A stretch of DNA of 64,000 nucleotides. Origin: Candidatus Coprovivens excrementavium. Lineage in GTDB: Bacteria; Bacillota_I; Bacilli_A; RF39; UBA660. This document shows, in pieces, positions 1 to 8,789 of the stretch (position 1 is the first letter of the stretch; each line of letters starts with the position of its first letter). The notes below the pieces were generated by a model that saw only the letters and a list, made by a program, of their open reading frames with translations, did not search any database and was not told the DNA's origin. The position numbers and the translations under genes are program-made. The DNA is taken from positions 124,001 through 188,000 of the forward strand of contig CALVVU010000004.1 in assembly GCA_944363975.1 (NCBI GenBank), read 5' to 3'.

Positions 1-951
1 GAAGAAGCGAAAATGCACGGCGAAATGATTATTATCATGGACGAAATACATCGCTTAAATAAAGATAAACAAGATCTTCTATTACCATATATCGAAAATG
101 GTTTAATTATCTTAATTGGTATGACAACATCCAATCCCTATTATAAAATAAATCCAGCTATTAGAAGTCGTTGTCAAATATTCGAATTAAAAGAACTATC
201 TAATGAAGATATAAAAAAAGGATTAGAAAAAGCTTCCAAATACCTAAAAGGAATTAAAATTGATAATGATGCACTAAATGCTATAATTAGATTATCTAGT
301 GGTGATCTAAGAAGTGCAATCAATTTACTAGAAATAGCTTATTATGGTACAAAAGACAAACACGTAACATTAGAAACAGTTGAAAATATTAACAGCAAAG
401 CTATTTTTTTCTCAGATGCCAACGAAGATGGCCACTACGATGTCTTATCAGGACTACAAAAATCGATTCGTGGTTCCGATGTCAATGCTTCATTACATTA
501 CCTAGCACGACTAATAATTACTGGCGATTTAGATAGTATTTATCGTCGTTTAAGTGTTATTGCCTATGAAGATATTGGTCTTGCTAATCCATCCATTGGA
601 CCTAAGCTTATGGCTGCCATCCATGCTTCCGAACTAGTTGGTCTTCCAGAAGCTCGTATTCCTCTAGGAACAATCGTTACAGAGATGGCTCTAAGTCCTA
701 AAAGTAATAGTGCCCATACGGCTTTAGATGAAGCATTAGCTGACATCGAAAAAGGAAATACTGGTAACTTACCAAAGCACATACAAACTAATTCCCCATT
801 ATATAAATATCCGCACGATTATCCTAACGCATGGATCAAACAACAATACTTACCTGATAAAATTAAAAATCGTATTTATTATAAACCAAAAAATAATAAA
901 TATGAAGTTAACCTAAATAAATTGCATAGCGAAATGAAAGGAGAAAAATAA
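1..951 (+). CDS. rarA: Replication-associated recombination protein A (RarA/MgsA), C-terminal part
   Basis: AAA+ ATPase of the clamp-loader family that acts at stalled replication forks. The gene enters from the left edge: the frame is open from base 1, so the Walker A region lies outside the window. Visible are Walker B (IIIMDEIHRLNK), the sensor-1 segment (IGMTTSNP), the arginine-finger region (AIRSRCQIFEL) and the RarA C-terminal domain with YRRLSVIAYEDIGLANP and the tail HDYPNAWIKQQYLP. An in-frame ATG at 13 is internal, because conserved family sequence (EEAK) precedes it. gpsA starts one base after the stop, so the two are probably cotranscribed. In Bacillus the ortholog lies next to tcdA, 6S RNA and aspS-hisS, as here. 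Confidence 0.95.
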   Translation, partial: EEAKMHGEMIIIMDEIHRLNKDKQDLLLPYIENGLIILIGMTTSNPYYKINPAIRSRCQIFELKELSNEDIKKGLEKASKYLKGIKIDNDALNAIIRLSSGDLRSAINLLEIAYYGTKDKHVTLETVENINSKAIFFSDANEDGHYDVLSGLQKSIRGSDVNASLHYLARLIITGDLDSIYRRLSVIAYEDIGLANPSIGPKLMAAIHASELVGLPEARIPLGTIVTEMALSPKSNSAHTALDEALADIEKGNTGNLPKHIQTNSPLYKYPHDYPNAWIKQQYLPDKIKNRIYYKPKNNKYEVNLNKLHSEMKGEK

Positions 952-952
952 A

Positions 953-1930
953 ATGAAAATCGCCTTAATTGGAACAGGAGTATATGGCTTAGCCATTGCT
1001 TTATCCTTAAATAAAAAAGAAAAAAACCTTATTATGTGGACTGAATCAGAAGAAAGATATCAAAAATATCTTCAAGATGGTTCAATAAAAGACATCATTA
1101 AAGATATTGATGTTCCTAAAAATATCAAACTAACAACATCATATGAAAAAGCTGTCAAAAATGCCGAAATCGTTTTCATTACTTCAACAGCAGCTTTCGT
1201 TGGAAGCATCTGTCACGAAATAAAACCATACATAACTAAAAAAACAATAATCTGTATTGCATCTAAAGGTATTGAAAATACCAGTTGTTCATTCTTAAGT
1301 GATATTGCTTATGAAGAACTAAAAAATCGCAATATTGCTATTATTTCAGGGCCTTCATTTGCTATTGATATGGCATATAATAATCCAATTGGTCTATCAA
1401 TCGCCTCTCATAGTAAAAAAGCCATCAAAGCAATCAAAAGTGTTTTAGAAAATGATACCATTAAACTACGTCCTACTAGTGATCTAATTGGCGTTCAAAT
1501 ATGTGGTAGTATCAAAAATGTTATTGCCGTTGCAGCCGGAATGTTAGACGGTATGAACTATCCTGAATCAACCCAGAGTTTTCTAATAACAGAAGCCTTA
1601 AATGATATCAAAAACTTAATCGAAGCTTTAGGAGGAAATCCTAAAACTATCAACTCTTTTGCAGGAGTTGGAGATTTACTACTTACATGCACATCTACAA
1701 AAAGTCGTAACTTTACTTTTGGATATGTAATTGGTGCTGGAGCTACTAAAGAAGAAAAAGAACAACACTTAAAAGAACATACAGTTGAAGGATACTACAC
1801 TTTAAAAAGCATTTATAAATTAATAAAAAATAAAAAAATAAAAATGCCTATTATTGATTTAATCTACAAAATAGTTATGAACGACGAAGATCCTAAACAA
1901 CTAATTAATTTCTTAATAAACAAAAAATAG
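953..1930 (+). CDS. gpsA: Glycerol-3-phosphate dehydrogenase [NAD(P)+]
   Basis: Reduces dihydroxyacetone phosphate to sn-glycerol-3-phosphate, the backbone for phospholipids; cytosolic. The 325-aa length is normal. An N-terminal Rossmann fold begins with MKIALIGTGVYG (GxGxxG at residues 7-12). The family signature ISGPSFA lies near residue 137, and the C-terminal helical domain carries KNVIAVAAGMLDGM and the substrate-binding segment GVGDLLLTCTSTKSRN. The start is preceded by AAAGGAG inside the end of rarA. A perfect hairpin at 1926-1960 ends the unit. Confidence 0.96.
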   Translation: MKIALIGTGVYGLAIALSLNKKEKNLIMWTESEERYQKYLQDGSIKDIIKDIDVPKNIKLTTSYEKAVKNAEIVFITSTAAFVGSICHEIKPYITKKTIICIASKGIENTSCSFLSDIAYEELKNRNIAIISGPSFAIDMAYNNPIGLSIASHSKKAIKAIKSVLENDTIKLRPTSDLIGVQICGSIKNVIAVAAGMLDGMNYPESTQSFLITEALNDIKNLIEALGGNPKTINSFAGVGDLLLTCTSTKSRNFTFGYVIGAGATKEEKEQHLKEHTVEGYYTLKSIYKLIKNKKIKMPIIDLIYKIVMNDEDPKQLINFLINKK

Positions 1931-1960
1931 ACATCTGTTGATATCAACTTGATGTCTATT
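1926..1960. terminator. Bidirectional terminator between gpsA and the convergent tcdA unit
   Basis: A perfect 10-bp stem, AATAGACATC/GATGTCTATT, encloses a loop that itself contains the palindrome TTGATATCAA. A T-rich run follows on the + strand, and the minus strand reads into TTTTTTG. The position between two convergent genes fits use in both directions. Confidence 0.85.
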
Positions 1961-2176
1961 TTATTTATTATTTTCATCTTCCTCTTCTTCATCATCATAT
2001 AAATCTAAATAATCATTAATTGTTTCTTTAATCTGTTGTGCTTCTTCTTCATCTTTAGCATTTGATAAAAGAAAGTCTAAATAAGTCGTTTTCTCACAAA
2101 AAGTCAAATCAGGATTAGAAAGAGTACTATCCTTCATTACTTTCGAAACATTCTCCAACTCTTCCTTTTCTTCCAT
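1961..2176 (-). CDS. Small acidic hypothetical protein (71 aa)
   Basis: No family is recognised. The protein is short, hydrophilic and ends in an acid-rich tail (LYDDEEEEDE), which suggests a soluble cytosolic protein. The start is placed at the ATG ending at 2176 because AGGAAGTGA, which overlaps the tcdA stop codon, sits just upstream as the ribosome-binding site. An ATG 18 bases further upstream has no comparable site. Translation is likely coupled to the E1-like gene before it. The function could relate to that enzyme, but nothing in the sequence shows it. Confidence 0.7.
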   Translation of the reverse strand: MEEKEELENVSKVMKDSTLSNPDLTFCEKTTYLDFLLSNAKDEEEAQQIKETINDYLDLYDDEEEEDENNK

Positions 2177-2180
2177 AAAA

Positions 2181-2864
2181 TCACTTCCTATCATTAATTA
2201 TATCATTAAAAACATAACTTGCGATATCAAAACCAGCAACATTTGGAACAAAAGCTGATGATCCAGGTACTCTAGAACCATTTTTAATTGGAATCTCTGT
2301 TGAATACAATACCTTTATATCATCCTTTATTCCATTATCTCTTAATAATTTACGCATTACTCTAGCTACTGGATCATAACTAGTTTTCCAAATGCTTGTA
2401 ATACATAGTTTTGTTGGATCAACTCGATTACCAGTTCCCATACAAGATATTATTTTAACATCATTTAATAATGCTTTTTTAATCAGTAATAATTTAGTTG
2501 TCATTGTATCACAACAATCTATAATATAATCATACTCTTTATAGTCAAATAAATCAATATTAGACTCATTTAAAAACATTTCACGTGAATCAACTAAAAT
2601 ATCTTGATTAATTGATTTAGCTCTTAAAAGTGCCTCTTTTACTTTTATATGACCTATATTAAATAAATTTGATAACAATTGTCTATTTAAATTACTAATA
2701 CTAAAAGAATCCCCATCAACAATTGTTATCTTTTTTATACCCATACGAACTAAAGCCTCAAAGCAAGCTCCTCCTACTCCCCCAAGACCAACTAATAAAA
2801 TATTACTATTTCTAAACCTATCTAATTCTTCAATAGAAATAAGATTCAATACACGTTCAAGCAT
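2181..2864 (-). CDS. tcdA: tRNA threonylcarbamoyladenosine dehydratase-like E1 enzyme (TcdA/YrvM)
   Basis: ThiF/E1-like adenylating enzyme. The family cyclises t6A37 of ANN-decoding tRNAs to ct6A using ATP. The 227-aa protein has the Rossmann nucleotide-binding loop GLGGVGGACFEALVRMG near residue 26, the acidic and Arg motif VDGD...SNLNRQ and the segment DCCDTMTTK near residue 120. The catalytic-Cys region is ISCMGTGNR. The position beside rarA and the 6S RNA matches YrvM of Bacillus. A TATAAT box and a GGTGG site lie directly upstream, giving a short leader. Confidence 0.88.
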   Translation of the reverse strand: MLERVLNLISIEELDRFRNSNILLVGLGGVGGACFEALVRMGIKKITIVDGDSFSISNLNRQLLSNLFNIGHIKVKEALLRAKSINQDILVDSREMFLNESNIDLFDYKEYDYIIDCCDTMTTKLLLIKKALLNDVKIISCMGTGNRVDPTKLCITSIWKTSYDPVARVMRKLLRDNGIKDDIKVLYSTEIPIKNGSRVPGSSAFVPNVAGFDIASYVFNDIINDRK

Positions 2865-2889
2865 AAAACCACCAAATAAATTATATCAC

Positions 2890-3069
2890 ATAAAAACCCA
2901 GGGAGATACCTACTTGTGATAAAAAACCTGCACTACACAGGTGGGCATCACATGACTTATTTTAGGATCCCTACACTATAAAAGCAAGGTCTTCAACACC
3001 ATAAGCCAATTAGATTCCCTTATAATCACTTACTCGGTTTTTATGAAAAGTAAGCACTTATCCTTGGGT
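2890..3069 (-). ncRNA. ssrS: Probable 6S RNA
   Basis: A gene-free, structured stretch lies between tcdA and the HerA-like gene. Read on the minus strand, a TATAAT box (3076-3081) places the transcript start near 3069. The RNA begins ACCCAAGGA and ends with CTCCCTGGGT followed by a T run, so its ends pair and the length is about 180 nt, as for 6S RNA. Inside are a hairpin GTGAT...ATCAC with a nested ACCTG/CAGGT stem, an arm CTTAC...GTAAG, and an AAGACCTTGCTTT segment in the central region. The neighbourhood (rarA, tcdA, aspS, hisS) is that of Bacillus 6S-1 RNA. The family 6S RNA sequesters the housekeeping RNA polymerase. The assignment rests on fold and synteny, not on a covariance search. 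Confidence 0.72.
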
Positions 3070-3075
3070 AATTTA

Positions 3076-3081
3076 ATTATA
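3076..3081 (-). promoter_or_regulatory. -10 box of the 6S RNA promoter
   Basis: TATAAT on the minus strand, seven bases before the inferred transcript start. The -35 region falls inside the terminator of the preceding gene and is weak (ATAGTG-like). The box fits a transcript beginning at the outer 6S stem. Confidence 0.6.
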
Positions 3082-3084
3082 ACA

Positions 3085-3120
3085 TAAAAAAATGAATAAC
3101 ACTATAATTATTCATCTTTT
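3085..3120. terminator. Terminator of the HerA-like gene
   Basis: Stem ATGAATAA/TTATTCAT (3092-3099 with 3108-3115), flanked by T runs on both strands. It separates the ATPase gene from the 6S RNA promoter. Confidence 0.8.
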
Positions 3121-3128
3121 TTTACATT

Positions 3129-5075
3129 TTATCCAACAGGAGGTACAAAATTAGGTTTTATAGTTGTTCCACCTTGATTTTGAACAGGTGCTTGATAATT
3201 ACCTAACATCGCTGGATTAACAGTTTGCGCCTGCTGTGGCATTGGATTAACTACCATATTTGGCGTTCCACCACCATTACCACTTTGATTATTAGTACTA
3301 GAAGTCGTACTACCAGTATTACCCCTAACCTTCCAACAATTATTAACATCACAAGAATTAGAGTTAGGAGCTGGATTAGGCATTTCCATCTTTATAACCA
3401 TTGGTAATTTAAAAGCTCCTCCAAATCCAACACAATTACCAGGTTGTAATATCTTTTGTTTCTCAATAACATCCGCTGAAATATTAGGCAACATTGTTCT
3501 AATATACTCAATATCTTTAGGGTGTGTCATTTTAAATATTAAGAAATTACTACATTGGGCAATAACCGTCTCAGATATTTCTACTGGTCGTTGAGAAATG
3601 ATATTAAGTAAAACACCATATTTACGACCTTCTTTAGCAATACGATCAAATATATTATATCCAATTAAGAATACATCGGCATCTTTTTGAACATATCTAT
3701 GAGCCTCTTCCAAAAACAAATGAAAAGGTATTTGTGCTCTTTGTTTTCTTGTCTTACAAAAATCAAAGAAAATTCTCGCAATTATCTTAACAATAATCTT
3801 CGCTTGTGTATCATCTATATCTTCAAGATTCATATTAATTACTTGTGCTTTTTTATTACCAACAGCAACTAAAGAAGCAATATAAGACTCTGTAGATATA
3901 TAAGTATCACATTTATATATATTAGCAATTCTACTATTTATAATAGAATTCAAACGAACTTTTAATAACATCGAATCATCATATAATTGTTCATTATTTT
4001 GAAAACCTTCACTAATTAACGTAAACTCTAAAGCCGCCGCAAAATCTCTCATTGAATAAAAACAATTCATCGGTTCTTCAGTCATTTCCATTTCTTCATC
4101 TATATGACTCAAAATATAATCAGTAATCAAAACTGATTCTCCAAAATTACCATTACTATCAATTTCAAAACATTCTGACAAAGTACGAGTATAACCTAAA
4201 CCTTGAATAATACTACCAAAATTAAAATCATTAGTGTGACAAACTTCTAACACTTTAAAAATCTCATTTTTCTTATTAGCCGTTATTTGGTTACTATACA
4301 AAATAGCAATTAATGCTTTAGCTATTAAATGATTTTTATATTTCTCAGCTACTTCATCATCTTTACTAAATATTCTTGTTAACTTTAAAGCTCTTTCTAA
4401 AATCGGAATTTGACTATGTTTATCAGCTTGTAACATAATAGTCAAATCATCTAAATTAAGTAAATGAAAAGGTATTTTCATCTCATAATCTGTTTCATCT
4501 TGCATATTAGTTGTAATAAACTTATATGTATAATTAGGATTTAATTTACCTAAATCTTTAAATGCTGTTTTATATTCACCATAAGCATCAAAAATAAAAA
4601 TATTTGCATTATATGAAACAAGATTAGGATTTGAAAATATATTTTGTACAACACGAGCAACCCCACATGATTTACCACTACCAGTATTACCAAATACTGC
4701 CATATGATTAGCAAATAGATTATTTATATCTACACATACATCATAATTAGTATAAATAGAACTTCTACCTAATTTAAATGTCGTATCATCATAGACTCCA
4801 ACTATAGCACTAAGTTCTTGATCGTTAATAGTTCTAATATTACTTGATAAAACAGGTTTACGAATAACACCACTTACATACTTCCCATTAACAAATTCAC
4901 CTAAAAAACGTATTTTGATAACCTCATCAGTTACTTCTTCAACTTCTCCCAATATTTCTTGATTAGGAGCTTCAAAAACAACATGGACATTCATTAAATC
5001 TCCAAGCTCTTCAGCTTTAGCAACTGTTTCAACATGTGCTACGTTTCCAGAAATAAATTTTATCTTTCCAAACAT
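3129..5075 (-). CDS. HerA/FtsK-type hexameric ATPase (DUF87 family)
   Basis: A predicted DNA-translocating ATPase of the HerA-FtsK superfamily. The N-terminal about 90 residues form a beta-rich HAS-barrel-like domain. The P-loop GNTGSGKS is near residue 130 and Walker B (FHLFLEEAHRY) is in the C-terminal half, followed by EGRKYGVLLNIISQRP. The last about 80 residues are low-complexity (N, Q, P, G). The start is placed at the ATG ending at 5075 because GAGGTG precedes it and a TATAAT sequence falls inside the longer alternative reading. No NurA nuclease is adjacent. In bacteria such proteins act in end processing or in defence; the role here is open. Confidence 0.85.
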   Translation of the reverse strand: MFGKIKFISGNVAHVETVAKAEELGDLMNVHVVFEAPNQEILGEVEEVTDEVIKIRFLGEFVNGKYVSGVIRKPVLSSNIRTINDQELSAIVGVYDDTTFKLGRSSIYTNYDVCVDINNLFANHMAVFGNTGSGKSCGVARVVQNIFSNPNLVSYNANIFIFDAYGEYKTAFKDLGKLNPNYTYKFITTNMQDETDYEMKIPFHLLNLDDLTIMLQADKHSQIPILERALKLTRIFSKDDEVAEKYKNHLIAKALIAILYSNQITANKKNEIFKVLEVCHTNDFNFGSIIQGLGYTRTLSECFEIDSNGNFGESVLITDYILSHIDEEMEMTEEPMNCFYSMRDFAAALEFTLISEGFQNNEQLYDDSMLLKVRLNSIINSRIANIYKCDTYISTESYIASLVAVGNKKAQVINMNLEDIDDTQAKIIVKIIARIFFDFCKTRKQRAQIPFHLFLEEAHRYVQKDADVFLIGYNIFDRIAKEGRKYGVLLNIISQRPVEISETVIAQCSNFLIFKMTHPKDIEYIRTMLPNISADVIEKQKILQPGNCVGFGGAFKLPMVIKMEMPNPAPNSNSCDVNNCWKVRGNTGSTTSSTNNQSGNGGGTPNMVVNPMPQQAQTVNPAMLGNYQAPVQNQGGTTIKPNFVPPVG

Positions 5076-5145
5076 AACCAACACCTCATTTATTATACAT
5101 TCTAATCTTACCACATTTTAAAAGAAGATAAAATACTTTTTAAAA

Positions 5146-5170
5146 TAAAAAAAGAGATTATCAAATCTCT
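5146..5170 (-). terminator. Terminator of the 207-aa gene
   Basis: Hairpin AGAGAT/ATCTCT followed on the minus strand by a run of seven T. It overlaps the stop codon at 5169. Confidence 0.75.
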
Positions 5171-5792
5171 ATCTCAAAAAACGACCAACAACTTTATCTT
5201 CTTTTCTAAACAATCTTTTCCAAAAAGAACACTTTTTAACTTCTTCATCATCACCATTTAAAATAAAGTTTCCATCTTTATCTAAAAAGCCATCTGCTAA
5301 ACCATAAGAAGCACGAATTTTCTTATTTACAATATCAATTGTATCATAACCTGAAGAAATTACTTTACCATCTTTAAAATTAAATAAATATTGTAAATTT
5401 CTCTTTTCATCTGGTAAATAATCAGTTAAAACAATTAAACCATTATCCACTAAAAATTTACCAGCCTTATACATTTCACATGGTTTATCAGCAACAACAG
5501 AAGCTAATATATATGGTTTATCATCAACAATTCTTAAAACCATTGCATGTTTAGCTGAACACAATAGATAATTTTCTTCATCCAATTCAACAATATTTAT
5601 CTTACCCTCACCATTATCTAATGTACTAAATAAAACGTTCTTATATGGTGCAACAACATAAGCATAACAAACAGTGTCTACATCATCAGCATAAACAGCT
5701 TCTACTAAATCAAACCCATCAAATTTAGTAGTTGTTTGTAAAACATCTTTCTTTTTGTCCAATCCAAAGACTTCATCTTGCTTAATTTTCAT
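5169..5792 (-). CDS. Hypothetical protein (207 aa)
   Basis: No family is recognised. The protein is soluble, without a signal peptide or membrane segment. Successive beta-strand-like stretches such as CSAKHAMVLRIVDDKPYILA and ILTDYLPDEKRNLQYLFNFKDGKVISSG resemble repeat-type beta proteins of the WG/propeller kind, but no clear repeat consensus is visible. The basic C-terminus (KKCSFWKRLFRKEDKVVGRFLR) might associate with nucleic acid or membrane. It is a single-gene unit with its own terminator. Confidence 0.7.
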   Translation of the reverse strand: MKIKQDEVFGLDKKKDVLQTTTKFDGFDLVEAVYADDVDTVCYAYVVAPYKNVLFSTLDNGEGKINIVELDEENYLLCSAKHAMVLRIVDDKPYILASVVADKPCEMYKAGKFLVDNGLIVLTDYLPDEKRNLQYLFNFKDGKVISSGYDTIDIVNKKIRASYGLADGFLDKDGNFILNGDDEEVKKCSFWKRLFRKEDKVVGRFLR

Positions 5793-5857
5793 AAAAACAC
5801 CCCTTAATTACGTCGTATTCTAACATTCTTTTCCGAAAATAGCAAATTTATCTAATA

Positions 5858-5885
5858 AAAAAGACAAGAATTATCTCTTGTCTAA
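5858..5885 (-). terminator. Terminator of the hisS-gatB operon
   Basis: Stem AGACAAGA/TCTTGTCT (5862-5869 with 5876-5883) followed by TTTTTT on the minus strand. It overlaps the last codons of gatB and ends the six-gene operon. Confidence 0.85.
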
Positions 5886-7322
5886 TTCGGCATGTAATAT
5901 TTCTTTAGTTATTACAGGATTAGCTTTACCTCGTGTATTTTTCATAACTTGACCAACAAAGTAATCAAAAATATTATCACGGCCACTCTTATATTGCTCT
6001 ATCTGTGTTGAACTATTATCTAATATTTCACAAATTATCTTAGTTAACTCATCTCTATCACTAATTTGAGCATTTTCTTTACTAATATAATTCTTTGGTT
6101 CTTTCTTTTCTTCTATAGCTTTAAAAAATACTTCTTTAGCCTGCTTAGAAGACAAAGTACCAGAATTAATAGCATCAGTAATTTGTTTTAACATTTCAGG
6201 TATTAAATAAAAGTCTTTTATACTAATATTTTCTTTATTTAACTCACCAATAACATTAACGCTAACCCAATTAGCTGCTTGTTTAACATCAATATTCAAA
6301 GCAACACATTTTTCAAAATAATCAGAAATATCTTTTTCTTTTACCAAAACACCAGCATCATATGGAGATAAACCATATTCTTCAATATATTTTTTCTTGC
6401 GATCCATTGCTAATTCTGGAATTGATGCTTTAATTTCATCTAGCCATTCCTTAGTAACTTTATATTTAGGAATATTTGGTTCAACAAAATACTTATAATC
6501 AATAGCATCAACTTTACTACGCATACGAATTGTTGTTCCGGACTCTTCATCCCAACGACGTGTTTCTTGTTCAACTTCGCCACCATTATTTAGTATTTCA
6601 GTTTGACGTTCTATCTCATAGTTAATAGCATCTCTAACTCCTCCGAATGAATTAATATTTTTAATTTCTGCACGAACACCCCAATTTCTAGGATCTTTTT
6701 CGTCGGCACTAGCATCCATTAAAGAAACATTAACATCACATCTTATTTGACCTTTTTTACTATCTGCTTCCGAAATACCAGCATATTGATAGACACTTCT
6801 CATATGTTCCAAAAAAGCAACTGCTTCCTTAGCACTATGAATATCTGGTTCAGTAACTAATTCCAATAAAGGAACCCCAGCTCTATTATAATCAATATTT
6901 GAAGTAGCATAAAAATGATCTAATGAAGCAGCATCTTCTTCTAAGTGAATATTATTTACTCTAACCTCTTTTATTTCGCCATCACATTCATACAAAACTT
7001 TGCCATATATTCCAACTGGAATAGGTTTAGTCTCTTGTGTTATTTGAAAATTCTTTGGCATATCAGGGTAATAATAATTTTTTCTTTCAAAATAAATATA
7101 TTCTGGTTGTTGGCAATTCAAAATCATTGAAGCCATTAAAGCCAATCTTACAGCTTCTTTATTAACAACAGGTAATGTTCCAGGAAATCCCATATCAAGA
7201 GGTCTAACATTAGTATTAGGAGATTCACTATAAGAATTGCGTGCTGCACTAAACACTTTTGTATTAGTTTCACTCATTTCACAATGCATCTCTAATCCTA
7301 TCTTTGCTAAATACTTAGTCAT
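5871..7322 (-). CDS. gatB: Asp/Glu-tRNA amidotransferase subunit B
   Basis: GatB phosphorylates the mischarged tRNA and carries the tRNA-binding part of the GatCAB complex, converting Glu-tRNA(Gln), and in some bacteria Asp-tRNA(Asn), to the amide form. The 483-aa length is normal. Motifs are GLEMHCEMSE at the start, DMPKNFQITQ, HLEEDAASLDH near residue 127, PLLELVTEPD, and the C-terminal YqeY-like tail domain. The start overlaps the gatA stop by one base. Because asnS is in the same operon, Gln-tRNA formation is the more probable main job; this is inference. Confidence 0.97.
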   Translation of the reverse strand: MTKYLAKIGLEMHCEMSETNTKVFSAARNSYSESPNTNVRPLDMGFPGTLPVVNKEAVRLALMASMILNCQQPEYIYFERKNYYYPDMPKNFQITQETKPIPVGIYGKVLYECDGEIKEVRVNNIHLEEDAASLDHFYATSNIDYNRAGVPLLELVTEPDIHSAKEAVAFLEHMRSVYQYAGISEADSKKGQIRCDVNVSLMDASADEKDPRNWGVRAEIKNINSFGGVRDAINYEIERQTEILNNGGEVEQETRRWDEESGTTIRMRSKVDAIDYKYFVEPNIPKYKVTKEWLDEIKASIPELAMDRKKKYIEEYGLSPYDAGVLVKEKDISDYFEKCVALNIDVKQAANWVSVNVIGELNKENISIKDFYLIPEMLKQITDAINSGTLSSKQAKEVFFKAIEEKKEPKNYISKENAQISDRDELTKIICEILDNSSTQIEQYKSGRDNIFDYFVGQVMKNTRGKANPVITKEILHAELDKR

Positions 7323-8779
7323 TATTTAACCTCCTTTACAACTTGTCCTTTATAATCCATAGCTGATTCAAGTGCATAAGCAATATTTAACACTTTTTCA
7401 TCTTCATAACAATTACCAGTTATATTAACTCCAACTGGTAAACCAGAAACAAAACCATCTGGAATAGTAATCGAAGGAAAACCACCAAAATTTCCGATCT
7501 GTAAATGTTCTTCTAAAGCTGCTGTATTCTCATCTAAAATATCTTTAGAACCATCTAAGTGTTTAGCAGGTCCAGAACCAACTGGTAATATTACTGCATC
7601 ATAATCTTTAAATATCTCTTTCCAACGATCGACTAACAAACGACGAACTCTTTGCGCGTTTTTAAAATATCTTTCTTGATTTTCTTTTTGTAAAACATAC
7701 GAACCAATAACAAATCGTCTTTTAATCAACGGAGAAAAACCTTTTGTACGATGATCTTTCATCATTTCAATATAGTTATCACCTTTACCACGAGGACCAA
7801 AAACAATACCTGTTAAATTACTCATATTACTCGTTGCTTCAGCACAAGATATAACTACATATACAGATGGTTGAGCTTTTAGCAATGCTTCATCAACTGA
7901 AACTTCATCAACTGTCATTCCTAATTCACGACATTTATCAAGTGTTTTATAAAAGTTATCTAAATGTTCAAGTAATTCTTTAGAACCATTTTTATATTTA
8001 TCACGATCAACAATTTCTTTAATATAACATAACTTCATTCCCTTGACTTTACCAGTACAAGCATCTAATAAATGAACATTACTAGAATCCCAAGTAGTCA
8101 TATCATTTTCATCTATCCCCTTCATCGTATCAACGACAATCGCAGCATCTCTAACACTTCTTGTTAAAACACCACAATGATCTAATGAAGAAGCAAAAGC
8201 AAAAAGTCCATAACGTGAAATCATTCCGTAAGTTGGCTTATATCCGACAATCCCACAATAAGCAGCTGGTTTACGTATTGAATCTCCAGTATCAGATCCT
8301 AAAGCATAAGGATAAACTCCTGCTGCCACTGCTGCTGCTGAACCTGAAGAAGAACCTGCACACATACAAGTTAAATCCCAAGGATTTCTTTGAATACCTG
8401 TATGAGCAGTTGTTCCTGTTCCGCCCATACCAAACTCATCCATCGCTGTTTTATTAACTTTAATAGCTCCAGCTTCATTCAAATTCTCAATCGCCGTAGC
8501 GTTGAAAAAAGGTATATAATCTTTTAATGTATTAGAAGATCCTGTCGATAAGATATCTTTTGTCGAATAATTGTCTTTAACACCATAAGGAATCCCAGAT
8601 AACAGATTATCTGTTACCTTTCCTCCTTTAGCATCATCCAAAATAGTAACAAAAGCATTACATTTATCTTGAATTTCATGGCTTTTCTCTAATGATTCTT
8701 TAACTAACTCATCACTAGTTACATCACCATTTATAAGTAATTTATGTAACTCCTCAATCGATTTATCCATATAACTCAT
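7322..8779 (-). CDS. gatA: Asp/Glu-tRNA amidotransferase subunit A
   Basis: Amidase-signature subunit that releases ammonia from glutamine for GatB. The Ser-cisSer-Lys triad is visible as the Lys in GVKDN (about residue 66), the Ser pair in AGSSSGSAAAVAAG (about 145) and GSDTGDSIRKPAAYCG. The last motif has Asp where most relatives have Gly (GGSIRQPA). The length (485 aa) is normal. The start uses AGGTGATATAATG, a start context recurring in this window. The gene sits 10 bases after gatC. Confidence 0.97.
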   Translation of the reverse strand: MSYMDKSIEELHKLLINGDVTSDELVKESLEKSHEIQDKCNAFVTILDDAKGGKVTDNLLSGIPYGVKDNYSTKDILSTGSSNTLKDYIPFFNATAIENLNEAGAIKVNKTAMDEFGMGGTGTTAHTGIQRNPWDLTCMCAGSSSGSAAAVAAGVYPYALGSDTGDSIRKPAAYCGIVGYKPTYGMISRYGLFAFASSLDHCGVLTRSVRDAAIVVDTMKGIDENDMTTWDSSNVHLLDACTGKVKGMKLCYIKEIVDRDKYKNGSKELLEHLDNFYKTLDKCRELGMTVDEVSVDEALLKAQPSVYVVISCAEATSNMSNLTGIVFGPRGKGDNYIEMMKDHRTKGFSPLIKRRFVIGSYVLQKENQERYFKNAQRVRRLLVDRWKEIFKDYDAVILPVGSGPAKHLDGSKDILDENTAALEEHLQIGNFGGFPSITIPDGFVSGLPVGVNITGNCYEDEKVLNIAYALESAMDYKGQVVKEVK

Positions 8780-8789
8780 TATATCACCT

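Noticed and set aside
564-782. Open frame on the minus strand within rarA (72 aa)
   Set aside because: It lies wholly inside the conserved rarA reading frame and has no ribosome site; a coding shadow.
2890-3069. The structured RNA as tmRNA, SRP RNA or RNase P RNA
   Set aside because: There is no tRNA-like CCA end or tag frame, no GGAAGCA-type SRP loop, and it is far too short for tmRNA or RNase P.
3225-3407. Open frame on the + strand opposite the HerA-like gene
   Set aside because: It is antisense to the low-complexity tail, with a repetitive T/I/R composition that reflects the opposite strand.
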